A stretch of DNA of 64,000 bases, taken from assembly GCA_023525975.1 (NCBI GenBank), contig CM042042.1, positions 49,611,880 to 49,675,879 on the forward strand. Reading direction: 5' to 3'. Within the stretch, counting starts at the first letter, position 1; each line of letters begins with the position of its first letter. The translations under genes were made by a program, and so were the position numbers. The notes under the pieces were generated by a model. The model was not told the DNA's origin. It saw only the letters and a list, made by a program, of their open reading frames with translations, and did no database searches. This document shows, in pieces, positions 1 through 12,000 of this stretch. Source of the DNA: Smallanthus sonchifolius (Eukaryota; Streptophyta; Magnoliopsida; Asterales; Asteraceae).

Positions 1-345
1 AAAAAAATTTTGAAAAAATGGGATAAACTTGAAACAACTATATTTATGTTTATATTTACATGTATGTAACTGTTCGTTACATACATGTAATAACTGACGT
101 TCAAAAAAAAATTCGAGAGTATATTTGAATTAAAGATAAAAAAATCTTTATTTAATGGTGTAATTTTTATAAAAAAAATATTTTTTTGTTAAAAAGTTAT
201 GAATATTTAAAAAAAATGGGGGGAAATTGAATTAGTGGAATCTTTATTATTAAAAAAGTATGGAGAATGTTGCAATTACCAAAATACCCTTTTAATAAAA
301 GAATGTGAATATTAGGTGTCTTTTTCCTATTGGGTTAATTGGTTT
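1..345. other. AT-rich sequence with one perfect hairpin
   Basis: No gene is visible. At 56-90 a perfect 15-bp stem (56-70 against 76-90) encloses a 5-base loop. The rest is A/T runs with no coding potential. Confidence 0.6.
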
Positions 346-556
346 ATACATGAAAATGTGATTTACAAATGATCCATACCATATATATATATATATATGG
401 TGAGGATCATTTGTTAACTTGTAAACCAAAAATCAAATTCTAACCACACATTTAATTTCATATTTTTTAATCTAATCTCCAAAAGTCAAACACTATATTA
501 AATATAATAAATATGTGGTCAGAATTATATTTTTTGGTTTACACATTTAAATGTGG
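345..556. repeat. Two adjacent foldback (MITE-like) repeats
   Basis: The segment around 358-416 folds on itself (GGATCATTTG against CAAATGATCC) around a (TA)n core. A second inverted repeat spans about 420-556; its arms read GTAAACCAAAAATCAAATTC and the complement of AATTATATTTTTTGGTTTAC, with CCACA and TGTGG inside them. Miniature inverted-repeat elements have this shape. No target duplication was resolved. Confidence 0.45.
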
Positions 557-584
557 TTTACATTTTATATTTTTCATATATATA

Positions 585-1900
585 TAAAGGATTTTAGTTG
601 TAAGAAGGTGAGAAGGATTTAGGCCATTAGATCAAATTGTAGAAAAGATTTAATGGTTGAGATTAAATTATAGGAGAAAAATTTGTTGGAATGGTATTTT
701 AGTATTAGCCACTTTTGTTGACTTTTTATCAAGTCCCCCCCCCCCCATTTTTAAACGTTCATAACTTTTACATACGACATTATTTTTTCAAAAAAATTAC
801 ACCATAAAAACGAGCGTTTTTTATCTTTAAAACGAGTATAGTGTCGTTATAAACAAAAACGAATTTTTTTTATGTTTTCCAGCTCATTGTGTAATTAGTC
901 AGGTCAATATGTAATACAAGTTCATTGTGTAATAAAAGTTCAATGTGTTATACAAGTTCATTGTGTAATACAAGTTCATTGTGTAATACCACGTCTGGTC
1001 ATTGTGTAATACAAGTTCATTGTGTTATATATATTTATCATTGTGTTTTACGTTTTTCAGCTCATTGTGTAGTTAGTCAGGTCATTGTGTAATACAAGTT
1101 CATCGTGTAATACAAGTTCATTTTGTAATGCAAGTTCATTGTGTAATACAAGTTCATTGTGTAATGCCACGTCTGGTCATTGTGTAATACAAGTTTATTG
1201 TGTAATTAGTCAGGTCACAGTGTAATACAAGTTCATTGTGTAATACAAGTTCAATGTGTAATACAATTTTATTGTGTTATATGTATTTATCATTGTGTTT
1301 TACGTTTTCCAGCTCATTGTGTAGTTAGTCAGGTCATTGTGTATTACAAGTTCATCGTGTAATACAAGTTCATTGTGTAATACAAGTTCATTGTGTAATA
1401 CCACGTCTGGTCATTGTGTAATATCTGGTAATTGTGTAATACAAGTTCATTGTGTAATTAGTCAAGTCATTGTGTAATACAAGTTCATTGTGTAATTAGT
1501 CAGGTCGTTGTGTAATACAAGTTCATTGTGTCAAATATTTTTCATCATTGTGTTATATGTTTTCATCATTGTGTTTTACGTTTTCCAGCTCATTGTGTAA
1601 TTCGCTCATTATTGTGTAATTCGCTCAAATATGTCAAGTCATTTTGTAATATGCTCATTGTGTAATATCAGTTTATTGTGTAATATCATGTCTGATCATT
1701 ATGTAATATCAGACCTTGTATTACACATTGACCTTGTGTATTGCACATTGACCTGTTATATTACACATTGACCTAGTATATTACACATTGACCATTATGC
1801 CCTCCCTTTAAAACAATAAAATGACACATGTCAAGCTTAGAATCCTTCTTAACCTTCTTATTTTTAAAACTCTTTTTTACTATAACTTAACCCTATATAT
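585..1900. mobile_element. Non-autonomous DNA element carrying a GTGTAAT minisatellite
   Basis: The left edge (about 590-630, TAAGAAGGTGAGAAGGATT) and the right edge (about 1836-1870) form imperfect inverted repeats, both built on AAGAAGG..AGAAGGATT. (TA)n tracts flank both sides. The interior is almost entirely a short tandem repeat (separate entry) with no coding frame. The superfamily is not clear; a Mutator-like or Helitron-like derivative is possible. Confidence 0.45.
868..1720 (+). repeat. Minisatellite, about 18-bp TTCATTGTGTAATACAAG unit
   Basis: Dozens of copies of an approximately 18-base unit (TTCATTGTGTAATACAAG and variants) run head to tail. There is a higher-order pattern: the phrase CAGCTCATTGTGTA recurs near 879, 1060, 1310 and 1587, and CCACGTCTGGTCATTGTG recurs between these phrases. 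This indicates growth by duplication of blocks of about 180-280 bp. A degenerate inverted tail (TTACACATTGACC) follows at 1708-1795. Confidence 0.85.
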
Positions 1901-1904
1901 ATAT

Positions 1905-2465
1905 ATGGGAATGATCATAAGAAAATCAAAATCTACTTATTTAAGGTAAAAAAAATAATAAAAAAATCATAACTCAAAAAATAAATCAAAAATTAAAAAA
2001 CTGCTTCGGATACCTTGTTTCCCACATCATCCTCGTTCAAAAAAGAAAGAAAGAAACTCGAAAAGTAGTGGGTTTAGCTTTTGGGTTTAGTTTTTTAGGT
2101 TTAGTTTAGCTTTTATGTTAGGTTTTTGGATGCGTGGGGTGGGGTGGGGTGGGGGGGTTTAGGTTTTTGGGGGGTGGGGTGGGGGGGTTTAGGTTTTTGG
2201 GGGTGGGTTAGGCTTTTTGGTTTAGTTTTTGGGTTTAGTTTAGGTTTTTGGAAGGGTGGGGTGGGGGGTTTAGGTTTTTGGGGGGTGGGGTGGGTTTAGG
2301 TTTTTGGGGTGTGGGTGGGGGGTTTAGGTTTTTGGGGGGGTGGGGTGGGGGGTTTAGGTTTTTGGGGGTGGGTTGGGTTTTTGGGTGTACTACACATATG
2401 CAGTAGGAGTTTTTTGATTTTCTCATAAAAATAAGTTTTCTAGTGAACTCACCCTTATATATATA
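1905..2465. mobile_element. Second non-autonomous element with a G-rich tandem repeat core
   Basis: The left edge (GGGAATGATCATAAGAAAAT, from about 1907) and the complement of the right edge (GGGTGAGTTCACTAGAAAAC, near 2430-2452) resemble each other as imperfect inverted repeats. The core holds the G-rich tandem repeat listed separately. A TA/CA microsatellite follows at 2455-2482. No coding function is apparent. Confidence 0.4.
2085..2390 (+). repeat. G-rich tandem repeat (GGTTTAGGTTTTTGGGGG type)
   Basis: Units of about 25-35 bases built from GGTTTAGGTTTTTGG and GGGGTGGGGT repeat roughly ten times. The + strand is strongly G-skewed with many runs of three or more G, so it could form G-quadruplexes. 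The GGTTTAG phrase resembles plant telomere repeat letters, but there is no TTTAGGG array. A proline-rich frame on the minus strand is a by-product of the repeat. Confidence 0.8.
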
Positions 2466-2610
2466 TACACACACACACACACAATTGTTTGTGAATGATG
2501 AATGCTTTTTGCCAATCTACTCATCAGTCATCACTTCATAAAAGTATAAAGCCAATAGTTATATAAATTTTAATTTATGTCCTAGTTTTAGCCTATTACC
2601 TAATACTAAT

Positions 2611-4856
2611 TGTTGCCCTCCTTGCCAACACTAAGTCTAGGGGGTGACGAAATTGAATCATTACACATGATCAAAAGAAATTACTATTAATTGAATAGTT
2701 GATTACATTGATTACAAAAATCAAACAAAACAAGTAGAACAAATAAGTCTTCTTTTGTTATTTTCTAGCTAGGTCCACTAAAGCATAATCCTTGATCCTA
2801 GCACGAGCTTATCAACATCCTAACTAGCTTCACCTGAAAAACATGCTAAAATAGGTTAACTAAAAAAGTTGGTGAGAACATAGGTTTAGATACATACATA
2901 GTAATAGATAACAAGATACAAGTCATAAACAAGTTTCACAATTCCAAGTAATTAAACTTTTATACATGAGTTCACAACCAACCCAAGTGATCGATAGCTC
3001 TCCCGTCCAACACCTTGTCAGGGTGTTAGACTAAGTGTAAGTGTCAAGAATGCAGTTTCTAAGCACCCAGCTCCTTCCAAGTTGATCAAAATTCACAACT
3101 TGAAGGACTAGATGGGCTTGTCATGCCAATAGATCTATTTGCGTACTCTCGCAGCTTCCCCAAATTTAATGGTTGTGTAAGTTTAAGAAAATAAGAGAGA
3201 CTTTGTATTTAAAAGTGACATAGTATAGCAACATGTATAAACCAGTTTAGCTTTACTAGAATTAGAAAGTATGTTAATGACTGCAAAAGAATAGTTTTGA
3301 CTCGAGAACTTGGTTTCAGTTTTGATATAAGAGCATGTTTTCCACCCCCAAAGTAGAAAAGTAAAAGAGGGGCTATGAACTCACCTCGCAAGTGAAAGGG
3401 TTGAACTTGTACTTAATGTAACTTGGATTGAATGCCTTAAGGATTCCCTAAGTTAAGTTTGCTAAGTTAATCAGAAACAAGGTAAGTATAGTCGAGGGGT
3501 TAACAGTGTAATTAGTTAAAAGTGATTGTTGTACACTAGAGTAGTTATCTTCCCAGAGTAGTACCTCCAACAGAAAAGTTCCCAGAAAAGAGTTGGCCGA
3601 ATCAGAACACTGTCTTTTCCTAGCTAGAACTTTAATGTTTGTCAGATAACTACATATTGGTTTGAAAGTTACTATATTTGTATACTTAACCAAGTTTAGG
3701 GAGTGTATGGTAAGTTTGGAAAGTATAAGAGCTAAAGTGAAAATATGAGTTTAGTAAAGATATAAATAAGTTTAATTGAATATTAAAGGGGTTTAATTTG
3801 AAAATAAGAAGTTTTAGTAAAAACGTGATTTTTGAAATTGAAAAGAACAAGAAAGATCAAAACCAAGTTTTTAAATAAAAGTTTGAACAATTTTGATTAA
3901 ATAAGGCTTTTGATCTTGGATAGGTCTATGATTATAACATAAACATGTTAGGAAATCATAGATCTAGCTAGTTAGGAAGAATTTTAAAAGAAAAAATATG
4001 AACAAGCAAGAACACGAGAAGAACTTACTTAAAATGGAAAAATTTAAGCTAGAATCTTCTAAAAGATGAGAGGAACGACATTTAGTAGCTAGAGAACCCT
4101 AGAGGATTGTTGAGGTGCGAAGAACTAATGGACGACTAAGGAATCTATTTATAGGGTGAGATTAGGGACTTATTCGCAAAATTAAATAGTTATTTGGACT
4201 AGGATTGCAAAATATTTGAATATATTTAGTAAAATTTAATTAAAAAGAACTAAAAAAAAGATCACGTCCAATTTAAAAAAAAGGATTAGGATGAAATTGA
4301 GATTAGTTAGTTGTTATTAGGATAAGAATTAAGTTTATTAATTAAGATTAGTTTATAATAAAATAATAATTTTTATTTATTTAAGATAAGTTTGAATTAA
4401 TTTATTCATTTAAATAATAAATATATTTATTTGTAAAAATTTAGAAAGTCTTAATAATAATAATTAATATAAAAATTAATTAGATGATTTATAATAATTA
4501 ACCAGATTTCGAAGATGTTATAAATGAACCTTGAAATTTACGTATGTGTAATTTTTACCCTTGAAATTTGATTTTAGTCAAACGAAGTTACAAACTTGAA
4601 TTATTTTGATTAGGTTAGAGTCTAAGACATTCAAAGTTACCATAAGTATCAAGTACAAGAATCAGATAGAATTAAAATAGAATAATCAAGTCGTTCTAAA
4701 ACGCAATAGAATACTCGTTTTAGACCAGACTCAAAAGTTTGATATGAAATGATATCACAAGTGATACGAGGCATCAAAAGGTTCATAGTATTAGAATTCT
4801 CAATAGATTACAAAGTAGAATCATAAGATCAGACATAGAAATCAGGAATGTCACAT
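2611..4856 (-). mobile_element. Probable solo LTR of a Ty3/gypsy-type element, minus orientation
   Basis: Read on the minus strand, the block begins near 4854 with TGTGACATTCCTGATTTC, a typical long-LTR start. It carries a promoter-like CCTATAAATAG near 4150, followed by CTAGGGTTCTC, and continues AT-rich to about 2.6 kb. No gag or pol frame is next to it, which suggests a solo LTR. The left end and target duplication were not resolved, so the boundaries are approximate. The small frames inside have no recognisable homology. Confidence 0.4.
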
Positions 4857-5009
4857 CGTGGCTTGAAACTTTGCTAAAAAAAAGTTCAAAAAAACTACCT
4901 CGAAATCGGCTCGAGAGCCAGCTCGACTCGGATCGTTCATAAACTAAATCGAGCTTGGTTTGGCTCGGCTCGGCTCGTTTACGAACCAAAACATCATTAG
5001 TGAACCACA

Positions 5010-5024
5010 ATATAACCAACCCCT
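5010..5024. repeat. Left target-site duplication of the LINE insertion
   Basis: ATATAACCAACCCCT here is repeated exactly at 6006-6020 and brackets the inserted retroposon. Confidence 0.75.
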
Positions 5025-6005
5025 GGTTTTTCGAGACGTGCATGGGGGGAGTTTTTTCCATGCAGTCTAAGTCGGGGAATACCCGGGTTGGGGTTGGTAC
5101 AAGAGGCACACACTTTCACCTTGCTTGGAGTGTTGAGTGTGAGCGCTCCTTGGGATTTCTTTTCAAAGGGATGTGCTTGTTATGGTATAGCCGGGTTGGG
5201 ACTGGTTGGGATGGTACACTAAGCACACGTGCCACCACTAAATCGAGTGTGACTAAAACTAATACCATAACAGGAGGGATGGGTTGCAATGTCTTGGGAG
5301 GGATGGTTTGGGAGGGACCTTTGGTTCATTTGGTCGAGTTCGAGTGGTATGGGAAGCTTTGCACGGGGTCCTGGATTGCTAATCATTTGAGACGAGGATC
5401 TATGGTCAAGCCTGAGAGTATCATCCTAACCGTGAAGAGAAGGTATGTGAATATCATCTATGGTGAATTTTGGTGTATGTACAGGTTAAGAAGGGTCCAA
5501 GGGCATGTTGGAAGACAAAATGGATATGATATATCTCGGCAAAGGATTAAAAGAACTAGAAGGCGTGCTTGGACCACTCGAAAATACTTTAGAGGGAAGA
5601 TTCGGAATAGAGAAAACAAGGATACTCCCAAGCTTTTAAAGATTGGACAAGACATTGCCAGGGATCGAAATGCCACCAGAAAGGACAGGAAGCAAGAGGA
5701 TAAACGGATGCATAATGATTGGTATATAGAAAATGGTAGGTTTTTGTGTTATTATTATTGGTTTATTTGCAGGGTTATGTGGTTTTCTCCTTATGTATTA
5801 TTTAGAATTGGTAGTATAGATTGGATTGAACTTATAGACGGAATCACCTAAAAAGGTGATGTGTTTGTTTTTTCAGGGTCTAGTGGGTTTCTGGACTTAG
5901 GGGTTTGTCCTTCGGCTGGTTGCTAGATCCTCCCCCCTTTGTATGTTTTTTTGTTTGTTTTTAATAAAATTTACTTGGGGTATCGTACCCTTTCCCAAAA
6001 AAAAT
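5025..6005 (+). mobile_element. 5'-truncated LINE-type retroposon with poly(A) tail
   Basis: A 981-bp insert sits between identical 15-bp repeats (5010-5024 and 6006-6020). It ends in a short A-run preceded by an AATAAAA signal near 5964, the hallmark of target-primed retroposition. The 3' part (TTGGGGTATCGTACCC before the A-tail) looks like a LINE 3' untranslated end. A frame runs 4955-5851, but it starts outside the insert and shows no reverse transcriptase or endonuclease motifs, so no protein is called. A processed transcript is the alternative to a LINE. Confidence 0.6.
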
Positions 6006-6020
6006 ATATAACCAACCCCT
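6006..6020. repeat. Right target-site duplication of the LINE insertion
   Basis: Exact copy of 5010-5024, immediately after the A-rich tail of the retroposon. Confidence 0.75.
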
Positions 6021-6400
6021 ATGTTTTCAGTATGTGAAACATGATATCAATAACACCACATGTCCACATCCGTTGAAGATCTATATTCATTGTTTTAGAT
6101 TTTTAGCATTTAAAAAACCCTACAAGTTGCACACATGAAACGTGAAGCAATTTATAGTTCTTATCTTAATTTTGGAATTAAATATTTTTTAAAGTTATAG
6201 TAAAGTTTACTATAACACATGTTTAAGTTATGATGTATTTATATATTAATGATCGTGTAAAAAGCTAAAAAATTAAAATACTAAATAAATGAAGATATCA
6301 GTCATGTTGAATTATTGTCAAAATAATTCAAGATACTATCTATACAACTTTTTTATGCATAAATAGTCTCCATTAATTCACTAGTTCCCATCTAAAATCC
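6021..6400. promoter_or_regulatory. Upstream region of the oxidoreductase gene
   Basis: This is AT-rich intergenic DNA with no reading frame of note. TGCATAAATAG at about 6357-6367 is a possible TATA element, 34 bases before the ATG. That leaves a very short leader, so the core promoter may lie further upstream. Confidence 0.3.
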
Positions 6401-8109
6401 ATGGATGATAACCGGCGTCAGCATCCGCCACCCAAGCGAGTGGTGGTTTGCGGTGGAGGAATAATAGGAGTTTGTACGGCTTACTTTTTGGCCAAGAAAG
6501 GCGCAGAGGTGACACTCATTGAGCGATCATCCATCGCCGGAGCTGCATCAGGCAAGGCCGGCGCCTTCCTCGCACTTCATATGTGCGACGATGGACCTCT
6601 CTCTTCATTGGCACGTGCCAGCTTTGGTCTCCACTGTTCACTAGCTGAAGAACTTGATGGACCTCAATCCTACGGTTACCGTCCACTTACCACCCTCACC
6701 ATTTCCGTCGGTGAATCGGAACTACCATCCAAAAGTTCTATCCTGCCGTCGTGGGTGGATGGCCGAGTTAAAACCGGAGAAATCATCGGTACCACGGAGA
6801 CCACTGCCCAAATCCACCCGCAGTTGTTCACTCATGCCCTATTAGCCAAGGCGGTGACGGAGTATGGGGTCCAGGTTAGTGTTAGATATTAGATAGAATA
6901 TATATATAGCTGCTATTTAGTATCGGCAATATGTCTGAAAAAAGTATTTAAAAGTAAAAACTTTAGATATCTGTACCTGTCGAATCTTTCATTTAAATTA
7001 ATTTAATTCGCGAGAAGCTGAATGAGAAGCAATACACGCAAAGTGGAAAACAAGAGGGATTAGGTTCTAAATTTTGATGATATAGTACGTAGCATATCTT
7101 ATTTTATTAATCATAACTAATATATTCTATCTAATATATATTTACCAGGTTGTGACCGCGAAAGTGGAGGGTATAGCGGTGGAAAAGGAGGGTGTGGTGG
7201 TGAAGGTGGATGGTGGTGGTGTTATCGGTGGGGATGCGGTGGTTTTGGCTCTAGGGCCGTGGACAAGTAAGCTGCCGGAGCTGTCGTCTATAGTTAGGGT
7301 GTATGGTAAGAAAGTGCACAGTGTAGTACTGGAACCTAGAGACGGTGATGCCATCACTCCTCACGCACTCTTTGCTACTTACTATCCGGCCCACGGAATG
7401 GGCCCCATAGATTCGGATTTTTTTCCACGTCCAACAAGTAATTACCCAATCTTGTTTTTTATACCAGTAAACTATTATGTAATTGTTAGACTGTAGGAAA
7501 AAAAAATTAAAATTAACAATAAAATAATAATTTAAATAACAAGAATTGTAGATTTATAAATTATAAAAGTTGGCTTTAGGTCTTTCCGTTAAATGATACA
7601 CGAGTAAAAGTTAATACGCAAACTTGTTATCATGTTTGGGGATGTGATCTAAGTATCTAACCAAAGGAATTTGTCACTAAGACATGTGTGTATAATATAA
7701 CATCTATGTTTTTTTAAGTTAAGTAAATGATACAGGAGATGTGTACATATGTGGACCTTCGGTAGAAGTCGAGACCCCGGATGGATCAGAATCGGTTTTT
7801 CCTGATCCGGAATCAGTACAAATACTTAAAAGTGTGGCGGGTATTGTCTCGAGTTACCTTGCAAAAAACAATGTGACGGTAAAAAGTGAGGAAGCGGGCC
7901 TAATGCCTTGCACCGATGATGAACTGCCGGTCATGGGTGAAATTCCAGGTATGAAACGGTGTTATGTGGCTAGTGGACATGGTTATTGGGGTATTCTGTT
8001 TGGTCCGGCTAGCGGAGTTGCCATGGCCGAGCTTGTGTTAGATGGTCATGCTACCATTGTTGATCTTGATTGCTTTAGCCCTACTAGATTTACTGCAAAG
8101 AAAGTATGA
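6401..8109 (+). CDS. FAD-dependent oxidoreductase (DAO/TDA3-like family)
   Basis: Three exons join in frame: 6401-6874, 7149-7437 and 7736-8109, all with GT-AG introns, giving 378 residues. The N-terminus has the Rossmann FAD-binding signature VVVCGGGIIG at residues 14-23, ending with the acidic E41 that contacts the ribose. The motif PCTDDELPVMGEIPG and GHGYWGILFGPASG near the C-terminus match the D-amino-acid-oxidase-like fold, where the second glycine-rich segment closes over FAD. Family members (yeast TDA3 type and plant homologues) oxidise an amine-containing substrate that is mostly undefined; no substrate can be read from this sequence. There is no obvious signal or transit peptide. 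Intron 2 would be read through to a stop if retained. The gene converges with the AsnRS gene 941 bp downstream. The length fits the family and no damage is seen. Confidence 0.88.
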
Positions 8110-9050
8110 CCACTCAATAAAGTTAAAGCGAGTACGGTTTTTAGTTCAGTTTGGTTCGATTTTAAATAATTTGTAGTTGTGTTGTATTTTGGGTTTTTTA
8201 ATTCAATAAAACGTTATGTTTTTTTGCTGATTTTCATTTTGTTCTCACAGGGCTGAAAAGTCATCTCAAAACGATTTATTTCGTTGTCAAAAAGCACTAC
8301 TATTATTTTTATATTATAAAAAAAATGTAACGTTAATTGGAAAAACAATATGTTTAAATAAAAATGAGATTAAAACCGAAAATTTAGTCATTTACAACCA
8401 GCTGTAATACACGAGCAAACTAAAAAATATGATGGATTAACACTTTAGAATTCTTAGATAATAATAATTACAACTATAAAAAGTTTTATTTAATTTAATA
8501 GATGAAGGTTTTTTACATGTTTTTAAATAGTTTAATTTAATAGATGAAGGTCTTTTACATGTTTTTAAATAGAATTCGTTATAAAAGAAAGAAAACACCA
8601 TAAAATACATTTTAACAAACTTAATAGGTTTTTTTTACAAATACAAATACTCAATTCAATAAATTATTCAATTAAACACAAATTAACAATTAACAAATAC
8701 TCATATATGCGTATGCCCCAGCAACTCACAAACCTATTTGGTCCAGTCACGAATGCTGCCCGAGCTTGTGTTGTATGGTCAACACTGGCATCATTGATCT
8801 TACTTGTCAGTTATATTGGTTACAAACTAAATACGAATTCAGATCTTTACAAGCCAACAATGTATTTTCCAATTTTTCACATCTGGGAATAAAAAAGTTT
8901 TTAACATCACCAATCAAGTAGCAACAAAATCTTACGAGACGTGTATTCAAAACGGTTTTAGCAATCACTAACTTGCTAATAAACACTAAAGCAAAAGGAA
9001 TGATCCGCTGTGAATCTGTGATGTGTGTATTCATATCGTCACATGTACCT
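8110..9050. other. Intergenic region between convergent genes
   Basis: It holds the 3' untranslated region of the oxidoreductase, with an AATAAA-like signal near 8204, and then AT-rich sequence. A direct repeat of about 30 bp (TTTAATAGATGAAGG, then TTTTACATGTTTTTAAATAG) occurs at about 8496-8530 and 8535-8570. Roughly 8890-9050 is probably the AsnRS 3' untranslated region on the minus strand. Confidence 0.5.
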
Positions 9051-12000
9051 TTAAAGATCTGCTCTTCCTGGGTACCTTGGAAAGGGGATTACATCCCTAA
9101 TATTATCAATCCCTGTTGCAAAAAGAATCATCCTCTCGAACCCTAGACCAAACCCACTATGCTTCACGGTCCCATAGCGACGTAGGTCAAGGTACCACTC
9201 GTATGGCTCAAGAGGAAGTCCCATCTCAAGAATCCTGCATGCCCATGTAACAATCATTATGTTTTAAGTGGAGGTTGGGCAGTTGGGTATGGGTTGATAA
9301 AAGTAGATTTTTAGTACTAGTTGAAACAGGATGGATGGAGTTGAGTTGACTCTTAACATTTTGAAGAAAAAGATAATAATTGTTTTTGTTAATTATGATT
9401 ACAAAAACAATATTTTATTACAAAAATAATTCATTCTTTTGACTAGTTTGAAATATAAACACAACCCATATACACCCAGTTATAAGTTACTAGGTTGAAA
9501 TTGCCACCAATAGTTTAAGCATTAAAATACAGAACTAAATAGGTAGTTTATTATTCTCATACCTTTCTTTGATTACTTCATAATTCTCTTCTCTTTGGCT
9601 TCCACCAATTAGTTCACCCACCTATCGGAAAGCACAGAATAATAGTGTTACATGCACAGCACAATATTGCATAATGTTCATAGTTTTCCTACATGATTAA
9701 GTCAAAAACATATATTGTTTTTAAAAGCAACACCAATAATGCAATAGGTAAAAACCCTACCTTTGGCACAAGCACATCCATAGCAGCTACCGTTTTCTTG
9801 TCCGGGTTGACTTTCATGTAAAATGCTTTGATCCCTTTAGGATAGTTGTATACAATTACAGGTGACTCAAATTTCACCTCAGTCAGGTATCTACACAATG
9901 AAAATTAGCAAATAATGAAACAAGGGAACACCGTTAGAAGGTACAAGAAATATAAACGTTTGGTGTTAAAAAATGGAAAAAAGAAAATTGTACTTCTCAT
10001 GTTCAGATGCCAAATCAATTCCCCATTCTACTTTATTCTCAAACTTATGGCCTTTAGAAACAGTTTCCTCAAGAACTGCTATTGCTTCTGTGTATGAAAG
10101 GCGTACAAAGTTGGATTTGGCAACCATATGCAGCCGCTTAATAGCATTTTTATCAAACTTCTCAACCATGAATTCCATATCATCAAGACAGTTGTCAAGT
10201 AACCATTGGCAAAGAAACCTAACGTATGCCTCTGCACACTTCATATCATCCTGCATAAGCGTATGAATTTCCATTTAGTAAGGTTAAAATAAACATCAGT
10301 GTGCTCGAAATGACGATAGGTTTACATGATCAAGGTCACAAAATGCAATCCGATATAATTTATCAATACCAAATGCATTCTCTTTGAGCTTCAAAAGAGG
10401 AGTGCGTTACACAATTACAATACCTCAATGTCAGCAAATGCTATCTCGGGCTCAACCATCCAGAATTCAGCAAGATGCCTTGATGTATGAGAATGTTCAG
10501 CTCGAAAAGTCGGTCCAAAAGTGTATACACTACTAAGTGCACAAGCAAAAGTCTCAACTTGGAGTTGACCCGAAACAGTTAAAAAGGCCTGGCGCGCAAA
10601 GAAATCTTGACCATAGTCAATCTTCCCATCCTTCTTTGGAATGCCAGGTTTCAGTTTAAACCTCTCTTCAAGCCTTGAAAGATTCTCTTTGGCTTTACTA
10701 AGTTCAGCAACAGCAGCAGTTATTTCAGGTTTACCAGCTTTATCAGACTTTAACTTGGCAACTATCTCACCCTTTTCCTTCACAACACCCCTAGCCAAAT
10801 CAACATCCGTTTGAGATGGAGGAGGGTTCTTGATTAGTTCTTTTTCTATCTTTTCTGCATCGTTTATTAGCGTTGTAACCTGAAACATCTCTCCAGCACC
10901 TTCACAATCACTGGTGGTGACGATCGGAGTATGCACATACAGAAACCCGTGTTTCTGGAAGAATGTGTGAGTCGCATAAGCCAGTGCATTACGAATACGG
11001 GCAATAGCAGCAATCTGAAATAGTAACAAAATAGAATATGATAAGTGAAACCTTCAAAAAGGATAGCAATTACATTTTTCAGACCTGCAAATATTGACTT
11101 CAGAAATTTATCATATGTATTGAAGGTAAGAAAATTGAATAAGAGCTGTATCTACAAAAAAAGCTATAACAAACAGCATGAATATAACATTTCTTGTATT
11201 GTTTCATAGCAACTACGCATGTAAACAAACCAAATGTTCAATAAACCGTTCGGCAAGAAAGAAATTCATTTATGTAGTTTAATTAACAAACGAACGAACA
11301 TGAACACCACTTTTTGATCATCTAATTAAACAAACGAACACAAATACACGTCCCGTTTGTTCATTTATATTCGTTCACTTATGTTCGTTGTTTACATCCA
11401 TTCAAATACTCATTCAAATTTATTTATTACTAATATTAATTTAAATCTATTCGAATTTCATTATTTAGAATCCTTACACCTAATTTAAAATCAATTTAAT
11501 ATCCATGTTTACTTTTAAAATAAAATGGATGTAAGGATGTTGGTATTTTAAACTTTAATTTAGATATTCACATTTTCTTTTAATTGATGTTCTTTTACCA
11601 TGTTTGTGAACCGTGAACGAACATAAACGAGCACACACATGTTCATTTTCTTAATGAATGAACATGAAGCGAAAAATATGTTTGTTCGGTTAAAGTTGAA
11701 TGAAGTTCGTGTTCATTTGATTCGTTTACAGGCTTAATAGCAACTACCATTAATCAAGAGAACCAATTTCAAGTTCTCAACTACATTTCTAATGTACCGT
11801 TTATTGTAAATATTCATATTTATTTGAAGCATACACAATCATTTGATTTTTGAAGAAAATAAAATGAAAACTTACAGTATTAGTTCTCGGACGAAGATGA
11901 ACGTAATCCCTAAGAAATTCAAGCGTCAATCGTGTTTTAGGCAACGGATACTTCGCCGGATCCACAGCTCCAACATCTAAAACCTTCGAAACCTTGAGTT

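Noticed and set aside
868..1720. CRISPR-like regularly spaced repeats
   Set aside because: Units are contiguous or nearly so, spacers are not unique, and the genome is a plant nuclear one; this is a minisatellite.
2235..2480. Proline-rich minus-strand frame (NPPPTPQKP-like)
   Set aside because: It is the translation of the G-rich tandem repeat on the opposite strand.
4955..5851. 298-codon open frame
   Set aside because: It starts in a GAGCTCG-type repeat, crosses the left target duplication into the retroposon, and has no domain, so it is a chance frame.
8707..8892. 61-codon frame with a hydrophobic middle
   Set aside because: Lies in the shared 3' flank of two convergent genes, has no recognisable motif and no splice context.
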